From positions 1,178,001-1,242,000 of the forward strand of contig CP018783.1 of assembly GCA_002025645.1 (NCBI GenBank): a DNA stretch of 64,000 nucleotides, given 5' to 3'. Position 1 is the first letter of the stretch, and every line of letters starts with the position of its first letter. The position numbers and the translations under genes were made by a program. The stretch comes from Curtobacterium pusillum. GTDB taxonomy: Bacteria; Actinomycetota; Actinomycetes; Actinomycetales; Microbacteriaceae. This document shows, one piece after another, positions 7,738-16,151 of the stretch. Below the pieces are notes generated by a model, which worked only from the letters and a program-made list of their open reading frames with translations, was not told the DNA's origin and did no database searches.

Positions 7738-9108
7738 CTAGCTCGCGGTGGCGTTCGCGCGACCGAGCGAGACGTCGATCATCTCCTCGCGCGGGACGAC
7801 CTTGATGCGCTCACGACCGTGGGGCTCGCCCAGGGCGAGTTCGTGGGCGTCGAGGTTGTGCCAGCCGTCGAGGTCGGTGTACTCGACACCGCGCTCGGTC
7901 AGGAGTGCCGGGATCGCACCCTCGGACGGGTCCTCCGGCGTCCACCAGCTCGCCTGGTCGTTGACGATGTGCTGCACGGTCTCCATCGCGTCGGACTTCG
8001 TGTGCCCGATCAGGCCGACGGGTCCGCGCTTGATCCAGCCGGTGGCGTAGACGCCCGGGAGCTGCTGGTTGTCGTCGTCGAGGACCTGGCCCTCGTGGTT
8101 CGGGATGACCCCGTGACGCTCGTCGAACGGCACGCCGGGCAGCGGCGACCCGAAGTAGCCCACGGCGCGGTACGCGGCCTGGATCGGGACCTCGCGGATC
8201 TCGCCGGTGCCCTCGACGCCGCCCTGGCCGTTCGGGCGGGTGCGCTCGTAGCGGATCGCGGTGAGCTTGCCGTCCTCGCCGACGAACTCGAGGGGCTTCG
8301 CGTAGAAGTGCAGGTGCAGGCGACGGCTGGCCTGCCCGGTCTCACGCGTGCGCCACTGCTCCAGCACGCGGTTCATCACCATCACCTGCTTGTTCGTGGC
8401 GATGGCGGTCTTCGAAGCTTCGTCGTGGTCGAAGTCCTCGTCGTAGACGATCATGTCGACGTCGCGGAGCTCGCCGAGTTCGCGGAGCTCGAGCGGAGTG
8501 AACTTCACCTGCGCCGGGCCGCGACGGCCGAACACGTGCACGTCGGTGACCGGGGACGCCTTGAGGCCCTCGTACACGTTCGCCGGGATCTCGGTCGGCA
8601 GCAGGTCGTCGGCGTGCTTCGCGAGGATGCGCGAGACGTCGAGGGCCACGTTGCCGTTGCCGATCACCGCGACGCTCTCCGCCGTGAGCGGCCAGGTGCG
8701 CGGGACGTCGGGGTGGCCGTCGAACCAGCTGACGAAGTCGGCCGCGCCGTACGAGCCCTCGAGCTCGACACCGGGGACGTCCAGGTCGGCGTCCTTGATC
8801 GCGCCGGTCGAGAACACCACGGCGTGGTAGTGCTTCCGCAGGTCGTCGAGGGTGATGTCCTCGCCGAAGCGGACGTTGCCGAAGAGCCGGACGACGCCGC
8901 GGTCGAGCACGTCACGCAGGGCGTTGATGATGCCCTTGATGCGGGGGTGGTCGGGGGCGACGCCGTAGCGGACCAGCCCGTACGGTGCGGGCAGCTGCTC
9001 GAACAGGTCGATCGACACGTCGTGGCCGTGGGCCTCGCGCAGCAGGATGTCCGCGGCGTAGATGCCGGCGGGGCCGGCGCCGACGATGGCGACTCGGAGG
9101 GTGGGCAC
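7738..9108 (-). CDS. fprA: ferredoxin/flavodoxin-NADP+ reductase, FprA type
   Basis: A 456-residue FAD- and NADPH-binding reductase. The N-terminal VAIVGAGPAGIYAA is the FAD Rossmann motif. PYGLVRYGVAPDHPRIK is the FprA/adrenodoxin-reductase signature. VAVIGNGNVALDVSRIL is the NADP-binding motif, and GWIKRGPVGLIGHTK is the conserved C-terminal segment. It transfers electrons between NADPH and ferredoxin in the cytoplasm. The GTG start at 9108 follows a GGAGA site. It is on the same strand as the menaquinone genes upstream, which suggests but does not prove linked expression. Confidence 0.92.
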   Translation of the reverse strand: MPTLRVAIVGAGPAGIYAADILLREAHGHDVSIDLFEQLPAPYGLVRYGVAPDHPRIKGIINALRDVLDRGVVRLFGNVRFGEDITLDDLRKHYHAVVFSTGAIKDADLDVPGVELEGSYGAADFVSWFDGHPDVPRTWPLTAESVAVIGNGNVALDVSRILAKHADDLLPTEIPANVYEGLKASPVTDVHVFGRRGPAQVKFTPLELRELGELRDVDMIVYDEDFDHDEASKTAIATNKQVMVMNRVLEQWRTRETGQASRRLHLHFYAKPLEFVGEDGKLTAIRYERTRPNGQGGVEGTGEIREVPIQAAYRAVGYFGSPLPGVPFDERHGVIPNHEGQVLDDDNQQLPGVYATGWIKRGPVGLIGHTKSDAMETVQHIVNDQASWWTPEDPSEGAIPALLTERGVEYTDLDGWHNLDAHELALGEPHGRERIKVVPREEMIDVSLGRANATAS

Positions 9109-9220
9109 TGATCGTCTCCAGTTTCGTTCGGGTGGGGTGCTCCCGAGGGGGTCTCGTGGCCGCGTCGCGTCGCTCCTGCGTCAGCGGTGGGGCGGCGTCG
9201 TCCGCCGCGGTGTCACCGCG

Positions 9221-10300
9221 TCATCGGCTGCGGTCGACGACCGACTCGGCGAAGCGGATCAACGCCCGCTTCACCGTGCCGTCCGGCAGCGGTGCGAGGG
9301 CGTCGACCGCCTCGGTCGCCCACCGGACCGCGACGGCCCGGGTGGCGGCGGTGGCCTCGTGCTCCCGGAGCGCGGCCACGGCGGACTGGTAGGGCGCGGA
9401 GTCGACGACGTCGTCCGGTGCGGCGTTGACGTCACGCTCGATGCGTTCGAGGAGGGCCACCGCGTCCGGTGCACCGGTCGCGGCGAGGCGACGGAGCTGC
9501 AGCAGCGGCAGGGTGTCCACGCCGGCGCGGAGGTCGTTGCCGGCGATCTTGCCGGTCTTGTCCTTCGCGGGGGCGAGGTCGATGACGTCGTCGACGAGCT
9601 GGAACGCCACGCCGACCTTCTCGCCGAAGGTGCCGACGGCGTCCAGGTAGGAGCGGTCGGCTCCGGAGAACATCACACCGGCGCGGGCGGCCGTCGCGAT
9701 GAGCGAACCGGTCTTGTCGCTGAGGACCTGGATGTAGTGCTCGACCGGGTCGTCCTCGGGCTGGGGGCCGGTGGTCTCGTGCAGCTGCCCCATGCAGAGC
9801 CGCTGGAAGGTCTCGGCCTGCATCCGGATGCCCTCGGTCCCGAGGTCCGCCGTGATGAGGCTGGCGCGGGCGAAGAGCAGATCGCCGGTGAGGATGGCCA
9901 CGTTGTTGCCGTACGTCACGTGGGCTGCCGGGACACCGCGTCGCACGGGCGCTTCGTCCATGACGTCGTCGTGGTACAGCGACGCGAGGTGGGTCGTCTC
10001 GATGCTGACGGCGGCTTTCACGACCGCGTCGGTCACGCCGTCACCGAGCTGAGCGATGAGGAGCGTCAGCGTCGGCCGGATCCGCTTGCCGCCCGCCGAG
10101 AGCAGGTAGCGGCTCGTCGTGTCGGCGAGGGTGTCCGTCGAGCGCATGGCTTCTTCGAGGCCCTGCTCGACGAGCTCCAGCCCGTCGTCGACGGCCGCGA
10201 TGAACCGCCGCTCCGAGGGCGTGGCGAACAGTCGCTCGCCGATGCCCAGCGACGCGCGGAGACTCGGTGCGCGACGTGCGACCGGGACGCTCGGATTCAA
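9221..10300 (-). CDS. trans-polyprenyl diphosphate synthase (menaquinone side chain)
   Basis: A 359-residue isoprenyl synthase. It has GGKRIRP, the first Asp-rich motif in LYHDDVMDEAPVRRG (near residue 110) and the second in FQLVDDVIDL (near residue 237). The enzyme elongates farnesyl diphosphate with isopentenyl diphosphate to a long all-trans chain. Its place between fprA and menG says that the chain is the menaquinone tail used by MenA. The start is TTG at 10300, behind GGAGCAG. Chain length cannot be read with confidence. Confidence 0.9.
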   Translation of the reverse strand: MNPSVPVARRAPSLRASLGIGERLFATPSERRFIAAVDDGLELVEQGLEEAMRSTDTLADTTSRYLLSAGGKRIRPTLTLLIAQLGDGVTDAVVKAAVSIETTHLASLYHDDVMDEAPVRRGVPAAHVTYGNNVAILTGDLLFARASLITADLGTEGIRMQAETFQRLCMGQLHETTGPQPEDDPVEHYIQVLSDKTGSLIATAARAGVMFSGADRSYLDAVGTFGEKVGVAFQLVDDVIDLAPAKDKTGKIAGNDLRAGVDTLPLLQLRRLAATGAPDAVALLERIERDVNAAPDDVVDSAPYQSAVAALREHEATAATRAVAVRWATEAVDALAPLPDGTVKRALIRFAESVVDRSR

Positions 10301-10333
10301 GTGCTGCTCCGTGTTCGGGGGTGGAGGGACCGG

Positions 10334-11125
10334 TCAGGCGTCGGTGGGGTCGACGCTCGGCTGCTCACCGGTGTGCTGGTGCTCGCGGCGCGCCTTCGCA
10401 CGACGGGCGACGGACTCGCGGACCGTGCCCGCCACGGGCTTGCGTCCGCGGTGCAGTGCGACGATACCGGCCGTGAGGTTGCGGTAGGCGACCATCGTGA
10501 AGCCGACACCGCGGAGCCACTGGCTGAGGACCTGCTGCTCGGGCCACGCCTCGATCGACTCGGCGAGGTAGCGGTAGGCGGCGGGGTTGCTGCTCGAGAG
10601 CCGCGCGACGCCCGGCAGCACCCGCTTCAGGTACGTGCCGTACCCGAAGCGGAGCACGGCGAGGGGCGGCGTCGAGAACTCGCAGATCACGACGCGCCCG
10701 CCGGGCTTGAGGACCCGCAGCATCTCGCCGAGCGCCTGCATCGGGTCGTTGACGTTGCGCAGGCCGAAGGAGATCGAGACCGCGTCGAAGGTGTCGTCGC
10801 CGAACGGGAGGTGTTCGGCGTCCCCCTCGACGAAGGTGATCTCGGGGTGGCGCTCGCGGCCGACGGCGATCATGCCCGCGGAGAGGTCGAGCGCCGTGAC
10901 GTCTGCGCCCTTCTTCGCGAAGGCCGCCGCGCTCGTGCCCGTGCCGGCGGCGATGTCGAGCACCTTCTCGCCGGGCTGGGGGTCGACCGCGCGGACCGTC
11001 GCGACACGCCACAGCGGGGCGTTGCCCGCGGAGAGGATGTCGTTCGTGAGGTCGTACTTCGCGGCGACGTCGTCGAACATGGCCGCCACCTCGTCCGGCC
11101 GCTTGTTCAGGTCCGCTCTGCTCAC
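10334..11125 (-). CDS. menG: demethylmenaquinone methyltransferase
   Basis: A 263-residue SAM-dependent methyltransferase of the UbiE/MenG family. VAAKYDLTNDILSAG is the UbiE signature 1 region, VLDIAAGTGTSA is the SAM motif, and SFGLRNVNDP is signature 2. It methylates demethylmenaquinone in the last step of the pathway. I chose GTG 11125 (SRADLNKRP) over the in-frame ATG at 11134 because a TAGGAT box (complement of 11133-11138) lies exactly seven bases upstream, indicating a leaderless message. It is divergent from menF. Confidence 0.92.
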   Translation of the reverse strand: MSRADLNKRPDEVAAMFDDVAAKYDLTNDILSAGNAPLWRVATVRAVDPQPGEKVLDIAAGTGTSAAAFAKKGADVTALDLSAGMIAVGRERHPEITFVEGDAEHLPFGDDTFDAVSISFGLRNVNDPMQALGEMLRVLKPGGRVVICEFSTPPLAVLRFGYGTYLKRVLPGVARLSSSNPAAYRYLAESIEAWPEQQVLSQWLRGVGFTMVAYRNLTAGIVALHRGRKPVAGTVRESVARRAKARREHQHTGEQPSVDPTDA

Positions 11126-11132
11126 CCACAAC

Positions 11133-11201
11133 ATCCTAGAGGTCCCGCCCGTGGGTTCCCCCGAGCACGGCGCGTGAGCGGTCGGAACCGGCGCGTACGA
11201 T
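11133..11201. promoter_or_regulatory. back-to-back leaderless promoters of menG and menF
   Basis: Minus strand: TAGGAT (11138-11133), seven bases before the menG GTG. Plus strand: TACGAT (11196-11201), six bases before the menF GTG. Neither start has a ribosome site. The spacing fits transcription starting at the start codon. Confidence 0.6.
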
Positions 11202-11207
11202 CGGTTC

Positions 11208-12467
11208 GTGACCCGAACCACCACGGCGGCCCCACCGCTGACGGTCTCGACCCGGATCCTCGACGACCCGGGCGCCGTCCTCCGCCACACCCTCCGGGAC
11301 AGCCCGCTCGCGTTCGTCCGGAACGGCGACGGCATCGTCGGCATCGGCGAGGCCCTGCGCTTCACGTTCACCGGACCGGAGCGGATGCGGGAGGCCGCTG
11401 CCGTCTGGCGCACCATCGTGGAGTCCGCCGTGGTCGACGACCCCGTGCAGCTCCGCGGCACCGGTCTCGTCGCCTTCGGGTCGTTCACGTTCGCCGACGA
11501 CTCCGCCGAGACGAGCGTGCTGATCGTCCCGCGCGTGGTGATCGGCCGCCGACGGGGCCGGGCGTGGCTCACCGCGGTCGACACCACGCCGGACCCGGAA
11601 CCGCTCGGCTTCACCCGCACCTCGGTGCCGGTGCCGAACGTCGGACCGCACGTGTCGGTCGCCCTCGGCCCCGGCCGCATCGATGCCGACGCGTACGCCG
11701 AGCGGGTCGCCGACGCCGTCCGCCGGATCGCCGCGGGCGACGCCGAGAAGGTCGTCCTGGCCCGTGACCTCGTCGGGACCCTTCCCGACGACGCCGACCG
11801 CCGGGCGATCCTGCTCGACCTCGCCGAGGCCTACCCGCAGTGCGTGACGTTCGCCGTCGACGGGCTCGTCGGCGCGACGCCGGAGACACTCGCCCGGACG
11901 GACGGCACGCTGCTGTCCGCGCGTGTCCTCGCCGGCAGTGCCGCACGGGGCACGGACGCCGTGTCCGACCGCGCCGCCGCCGAGGCCCTCGCCGCGAGCG
12001 CGAAGGACGTCGGGGAGCACGCGTTCGCGATCGACAGCCTGCTCGCGGCACTGCGGCCGATCGCTTCCGACCTGCGTGCGGACCCGGAGCCGTTCCGGCT
12101 GCAGCTGCCGAACCTGTGGCACCTCGCCACCGACGTGCAGGCGACCCTGCCGGTGGGGACCACCTCGCTCGACGTCGCCGACGCGCTGCACCCGACGGCC
12201 GCGGTCGCGGGGACCCCGACCGACGTGGCGGTGCGGCTCGTGTCCGAGCTCGAGGGCGTCGACCGCGGCCGCTACGCCGGGCCCGTCGGGTGGCTCGGTG
12301 CGAACGGCGACGGGGAGTGGATGCTCGCGCTCCGCAGCGCCCGCATCACCGACGACGGGTTGGTGCGGGCCTGGGCGGGCGCGGGCATCGTGGCCGGGTC
12401 GGACCCGGCGCGCGAGGTCGCCGAGACCGCGCTGAAGTTCCGCCCGATCACCGACGCCCTGGCCTGA
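11208..12467 (+). CDS. menF: isochorismate synthase
   Basis: A 419-residue chorismate-binding enzyme. The C-terminal half has the family's conserved features: AAGDAEKVVLARDL, the FAVDGLVGATPETLAR segment, SARVLAGSAARG, and the final YAGPVGWLGANGDGEW with the last ALKFRPI. It converts chorismate to isochorismate, the first committed step of menaquinone synthesis. The start is GTG at 11208 with a TACGAT box six bases before it (leaderless). It converges with menD. Confidence 0.93.
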   Translation: MTRTTTAAPPLTVSTRILDDPGAVLRHTLRDSPLAFVRNGDGIVGIGEALRFTFTGPERMREAAAVWRTIVESAVVDDPVQLRGTGLVAFGSFTFADDSAETSVLIVPRVVIGRRRGRAWLTAVDTTPDPEPLGFTRTSVPVPNVGPHVSVALGPGRIDADAYAERVADAVRRIAAGDAEKVVLARDLVGTLPDDADRRAILLDLAEAYPQCVTFAVDGLVGATPETLARTDGTLLSARVLAGSAARGTDAVSDRAAAEALAASAKDVGEHAFAIDSLLAALRPIASDLRADPEPFRLQLPNLWHLATDVQATLPVGTTSLDVADALHPTAAVAGTPTDVAVRLVSELEGVDRGRYAGPVGWLGANGDGEWMLALRSARITDDGLVRAWAGAGIVAGSDPAREVAETALKFRPITDALA

Positions 12468-12502
12468 TCCCGCGCCGCGCGCGTCTGCGACCCGGCAGCG
12501 TG

Positions 12503-12548
12503 CCGGACGGGAGGCGCGGCGCGGTGCCGCCACGCGCCTCCAGTCCGG
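12503..12548. repeat. palindromic element between menF and menD
   Basis: Arms CCGGACGGGAGGCGCG (12503-12518) and CGCGCCTCCAGTCCGG (12533-12548), 15 of 16 paired. It is a member of the GGAGGCRCGG family and lies between two convergent genes, so it may act as a two-way terminator. Confidence 0.7.
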
Positions 12549-12565
12549 TACGACGCGGGGTCTCG

Positions 12566-14491
12566 TCAGTCGGCCAGCGGGACCTCGATGACGACGCGCT
12601 CGGCCGGGTCCGTCAGCACGCGCTCCAGGTCGCCCCACGTCGCCGCGCGTCGGTACTCCCACCCGAGCCCCGTCACGACGCGCTCGACGTCGACGAACTG
12701 CGGCGTGGTCATCATCCGGCGCATGTCGGCCTCCGGTGTGGTCGCCGCGACCTCGAGCCCGCGGAAGATCGCTCCCCCGGAGTCGTTGCCGACGACGACC
12801 TGCACGCGGTGCCGGGGTTCCTCGGTGCCGGTGACGAACGCACCGAGGTCGTGCAGCAGCGTCAGGTCGCCGAGCAGCACGCGCGTGGTGCCGATCGACG
12901 CCGACGACCGTTCGAGTGCGGCGGCGATGCCGAGTGCCGTGGACACGGTGCCGTCGATGCCCGCGAGGCCGCGGTTCGCGTGCACCCGGATGGGCTTGCC
13001 GGCGACGTGTCCGTCGGCGACGCGGATGATCTGCGAGGCGCCGAGGACCAGTCGGTCGTGGGGCCAGGTCGCGCCCCAGACCGCGTCCGCGAGCATCGCC
13101 CGGTCGACCGGACGGCGGCGGAGCGCCACCTCGTCGCGGAGGAACTTGTTGCGCTCGGCCCGGTCGCTCGAGCGCTTCGCGTCGAGGTCCGGTCCGGCGT
13201 CACCGCCACCCAGCAGTGCGCGGCTCGTCGCCACCCAGCGTCCCACCCACGCACGGTGCTCCGGCCGGGTGCGGCCCGTCACGCGGACGTCGGACACGAA
13301 GGTGGTCGCCGCGGTCGGTCTGGAGGCGCGGGCCGGGTCGAAGGGATCGGCGCCCGGTCCGCGGACCACGATGGTCTCGACGTCGTCGCGCTGCAGGAGC
13401 GCGGGGACCTCACGACTGAGGGTGGGGTGGCCGAGCACGACGGCGCGGCGCACCGCGCCGCCGAACTCCGGCTCGCGCAGGAGCTCGCGGTAGGTCACCA
13501 CGAGGTTGCGGCCGAAGCGCGCCCCGCTCGACACCTCGGCGAGCAGCGGCGCACCGAGCTCCCAGGCGATCCGTTCGGCGTCCGCCCCGGCGTCGTGCCC
13601 CGCGATGACGACCGTCCCGGGCTCGTCGTCCGGCGTCAGCTCGGCGACCGGGAGCCCCGAGTGGACGCGGCGTGTGGCGAACGCGAGGTCGACCTCGTCG
13701 TCGGGCACCGGCTGCACGTCGTCGTCGCCGAGTCCGGCGGAGAGCGGCTCACGGAAGGCGACGTTCAGCTGCACCGGCCCGGGCTGTCCCTCGTGTCCCG
13801 CGGCCGCGGCGACCGCCTGGCGCACGAGGGTGCGGACGGTGTCCGTGGTGCTCGCGTCGACACCGTGCGCGGTCGGCGCCTGGACGTCCCGCACGAACGC
13901 GACGGCTGCGCCGAAGATGCCCGGTTGGACGGTGGTCTGGTTGCTCCCGATGCCGCGGAGCTCGTCCGGGCGGTCGGCACTGACGACGATCATCGGCACG
14001 CCGGAGTGGTGCGCCTCGAGCACGGCGGGGTGCAGGTTCGCGACGGCGGTGCCGGACGTGGTGACGACGGCGGCGGGACGACCGGACTCGACCGCGAGGC
14101 CGAGCGCGTAGAACCCGGCGGTGCGTTCGTCGAGTCGGACGTGCACGCTGATGCCGCCGGCCCGTTCCAGGGCGACGGCTGCCAGGGCCAGTGCCTGCGA
14201 CCTCGAGCCGGGGCTGACGACGACGTCGGTGACGCCGGCGCGCGCCAGTTCGGCGAAGAGGGTCAGTGCGAAGTCGGTCGCGGGGCTGCCGGAACCCGCG
14301 GGACCGTCAGCGATCGGTGCGGCCGTCGTCGTCGCGGTGCTGGTCGCGGCGGTCTCGGTCGGCGCGTCGTTCTCGTTCGCGGAACTGCTGCTCGAGGTCT
14401 CGGAGGGTCTCGTCGTCCTGGTCCTTGTCCGTGGGGTGCCGCTCGGGGCCGTGCGGGCCCCCGAGGAAGTCCGGGTCGTCTTCGGGTCCAC
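12566..14491 (-). CDS. menD: 2-succinyl-5-enolpyruvyl-6-hydroxy-3-cyclohexene-1-carboxylate synthase
   Basis: A ThDP enzyme joining isochorismate and 2-oxoglutarate. The conserved body starts at SPATDFALTLFAELARAGV, with VVSPGSRSQALA, LDERTAGFYALGLA and the ThDP-binding region GIDGTVSTALG...LLGDLTLLHDLGA. The start is a problem: between GTG 14491 and the conserved domain there are about 60 codons rich in Thr/Ser with no ATG, GTG, TTG or CTG, and they overlap the neighbouring membrane gene. Either this extension is translated, or a rare start such as ATC at 14314 is used. A repeat half-copy encodes RASRP (near 13319-13335). The stop faces menF. Confidence 0.88.
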   Translation of the reverse strand: MDPKTTRTSSGARTAPSGTPRTRTRTTRPSETSSSSSANENDAPTETAATSTATTTAAPIADGPAGSGSPATDFALTLFAELARAGVTDVVVSPGSRSQALALAAVALERAGGISVHVRLDERTAGFYALGLAVESGRPAAVVTTSGTAVANLHPAVLEAHHSGVPMIVVSADRPDELRGIGSNQTTVQPGIFGAAVAFVRDVQAPTAHGVDASTTDTVRTLVRQAVAAAAGHEGQPGPVQLNVAFREPLSAGLGDDDVQPVPDDEVDLAFATRRVHSGLPVAELTPDDEPGTVVIAGHDAGADAERIAWELGAPLLAEVSSGARFGRNLVVTYRELLREPEFGGAVRRAVVLGHPTLSREVPALLQRDDVETIVVRGPGADPFDPARASRPTAATTFVSDVRVTGRTRPEHRAWVGRWVATSRALLGGGDAGPDLDAKRSSDRAERNKFLRDEVALRRRPVDRAMLADAVWGATWPHDRLVLGASQIIRVADGHVAGKPIRVHANRGLAGIDGTVSTALGIAAALERSSASIGTTRVLLGDLTLLHDLGAFVTGTEEPRHRVQVVVGNDSGGAIFRGLEVAATTPEADMRRMMTTPQFVDVERVVTGLGWEYRRAATWGDLERVLTDPAERVVIEVPLAD

Positions 14492-14705
14492 GGTACCCGG
14501 AGCCGCCGCCCGGCTTCGTCGCCGGCGCACGGCCGAGCAGGAACCAGAGGACCCCGCCGAGCACGGGGAGGACGATCACGAGCAGGAGCCAGACGCCGCG
14601 GCTGAGGGAACGGACACGTTCGCGGGGCATGGTGGCGCAGTCGATCGCCGCGTACACCGTGAAGGCCACGGCCGCCACGACGACGATCAACCACAGTCGG
14701 ACCAT
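14307..14705 (-). CDS. small PLDc_N-domain membrane protein
   Basis: A 132-residue protein with two membrane helices (about residues 3-25 and 38-58) of the PLDc_N type (WLLLVIVLPVLGGVLWFLLGR), also found at the N-terminus of cardiolipin synthases. The remaining 70 residues are hydrophilic and highly charged (ending in Asp/Arg repeats). No catalytic domain is present. A TAGACT box six bases before ATG 14705 suggests a leaderless message. Its 3' end overlaps the possible N-terminal extension of menD. Function unknown. Confidence 0.82.
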   Translation of the reverse strand: MVRLWLIVVVAAVAFTVYAAIDCATMPRERVRSLSRGVWLLLVIVLPVLGGVLWFLLGRAPATKPGGGSGYRGPEDDPDFLGGPHGPERHPTDKDQDDETLRDLEQQFRERERRADRDRRDQHRDDDGRTDR

Positions 14706-14711
14706 GTCCGG

Positions 14712-14762
14712 AGTCTAGGTCGCGAGGCTGTGGGGTCCCTGCCGGTCGCGCATCCGTAGACT
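14712..14762. promoter_or_regulatory. back-to-back leaderless promoters with identical TAGACT boxes
   Basis: TAGACT on the minus strand (14717-14712) lies six bases before ATG 14705. TAGACT on the plus strand (14757-14762) lies six bases before GTG 14769. The two genes are divergent with only 63 bases between start codons. Confidence 0.6.
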
Positions 14763-14768
14763 TGCCGC

Positions 14769-15092
14769 GTGAAAGCGTGGCTCGTCTACACCCTGGCCCG
14801 TCTCGGCATCTTCGCCGTGGCCGTGGCACTGCTCCTGCTGACCCCGATGCCCTGGTACTGGGCCGTGATCGTCGGCGCGCTGGTGGGGCTGCTGGTCTCG
14901 TACATCGCGCTCGGCAGACTGCGGGAGCAGGTCACACTGAGCCTGGCGAACCGCCGTGGGAAGCCCGAGCACGACGCGGACACCGACTTCGAGGACGACT
15001 TCGTCGACGCGGCGGACACCGACGCGCCCGTCGCCCGCCCCGTGTCGGACGCCGATCGGCACGCCGCCCGCCGCGACACCGAGGACGACTGA
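14769..15092 (+). CDS. DUF4229 domain-containing membrane protein
   Basis: A 107-residue protein. Two membrane helices (about residues 6-22 and 28-47) are followed by LGRLREQVTLSLANR and an acidic tail ending in TEDD. This matches DUF4229, a small actinobacterial family usually found beside menA. The GTG start is leaderless by spacing. Its location between menD and menA is conserved in relatives as far as I know, suggesting a link to quinone synthesis that has not been shown. Confidence 0.8.
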   Translation: MKAWLVYTLARLGIFAVAVALLLLTPMPWYWAVIVGALVGLLVSYIALGRLREQVTLSLANRRGKPEHDADTDFEDDFVDAADTDAPVARPVSDADRHAARRDTEDD

Positions 15093-15109
15093 CTCCGTCC
15101 GCCTGAACG

Positions 15110-16105
15110 CTACGGCTGGACGGCCAGCGTGATCCCGAGCACGACACCGAACACGAGCGAGGCGAAGGACGACAGCTGCAGCGCCGTGATGAGCTCGCGG
15201 GGCTTCCGGGACGACACCCCGATCGCCAGCGCCGGCAGTGCCAGCAGCAGCGAGAAGTACGTGAAGCCGGTCCGGAAGTACAGCAGCACGAACCACAGCA
15301 GCACCACGTACGGCAGCATCAGGAACAGGCCGTAGAGCACGCGTGCGACCGGACGGCCGACGACGACCGCCAGGGTGCGCTTGCCGGCGAGGCGGTCCTC
15401 GTCGATGTCCCGGATGTTGTTCACCATGAGGACGGCGCAGGCGAAGAACCCGGCGGCGACCGCGGCTGCCCACCCGCTCGTGGTCACCCTGCCGATGAGC
15501 ACGAACTGGGTACCGAGGACGGCGACGAGTCCGAAGAACACGAACACGAAGACCTCGCCCAGGGCGTTGTACCCGTAGGGCTTCTTGCCGCCGGTGTAGA
15601 ACCACGCCGCGACGATCGCCGCGGCCCCCACGAGGAGCAGCCACCACAGCTGGGTGAGCACCACGATGACGATGCCGGCGACGGCGGCCAGGCCGAAGAA
15701 CGTCAGCGCCACCGTCAGCACGGTCCGGGGCTTCGCGAGTCCGGCCCCGGTGAGGCGTGCCGGGCCGACCCGGAACTCGTCCGTGCCGCGCACGCCGTCG
15801 GAGTAGTCGTTGCTGTAGTTCACGCCGATCTGCAGGAAGAGCGCGACGAGCAGGGCGAGCACCGCGATGACGACGTGGCCGTCCTTCGCCAGGAACGCGC
15901 CGAAGTCACTCGGTTCGCCGCTGTCCACGAACGCGACCGTCGTGCCCATCACGACCGGGACGACACCGAGCGTCAGGGTGCGGAGGCGTGCGCCGCCGAT
16001 CCAGTCGCTCGCGGTCGCCTTCCGCTTCGTGCGCTGCGGTGCCGCGGCCTTCGCCGGGTTGCCGGAGCGGCCCTTGGACTGCGTCGAGTTCTTCGTTCGT
16101 GCCAC
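15110..16105 (-). CDS. menA: 1,4-dihydroxy-2-naphthoate polyprenyltransferase
   Basis: A 331-residue UbiA-family prenyltransferase with eight to nine membrane helices. The Asp-rich motifs NYSNDYSDGVRGTD and DIDEDRLAGKRTLAV bind the Mg2+-diphosphate. It attaches the polyprenyl tail to DHNA, releasing CO2. The first 35 residues are a basic Lys/Ala-rich cytoplasmic extension. The start is GTG 16105, with a TATGAT box eight bases upstream. It converges with DUF4229 and is the most downstream gene visible in the menB-menE-menA direction. Confidence 0.93.
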   Translation of the reverse strand: MARTKNSTQSKGRSGNPAKAAAPQRTKRKATASDWIGGARLRTLTLGVVPVVMGTTVAFVDSGEPSDFGAFLAKDGHVVIAVLALLVALFLQIGVNYSNDYSDGVRGTDEFRVGPARLTGAGLAKPRTVLTVALTFFGLAAVAGIVIVVLTQLWWLLLVGAAAIVAAWFYTGGKKPYGYNALGEVFVFVFFGLVAVLGTQFVLIGRVTTSGWAAAVAAGFFACAVLMVNNIRDIDEDRLAGKRTLAVVVGRPVARVLYGLFLMLPYVVLLWFVLLYFRTGFTYFSLLLALPALAIGVSSRKPRELITALQLSSFASLVFGVVLGITLAVQP

Positions 16106-16151
16106 GACCGACCATCATATTCGCGACTCGTCGGTGTCCGGTCGCCCGGGC

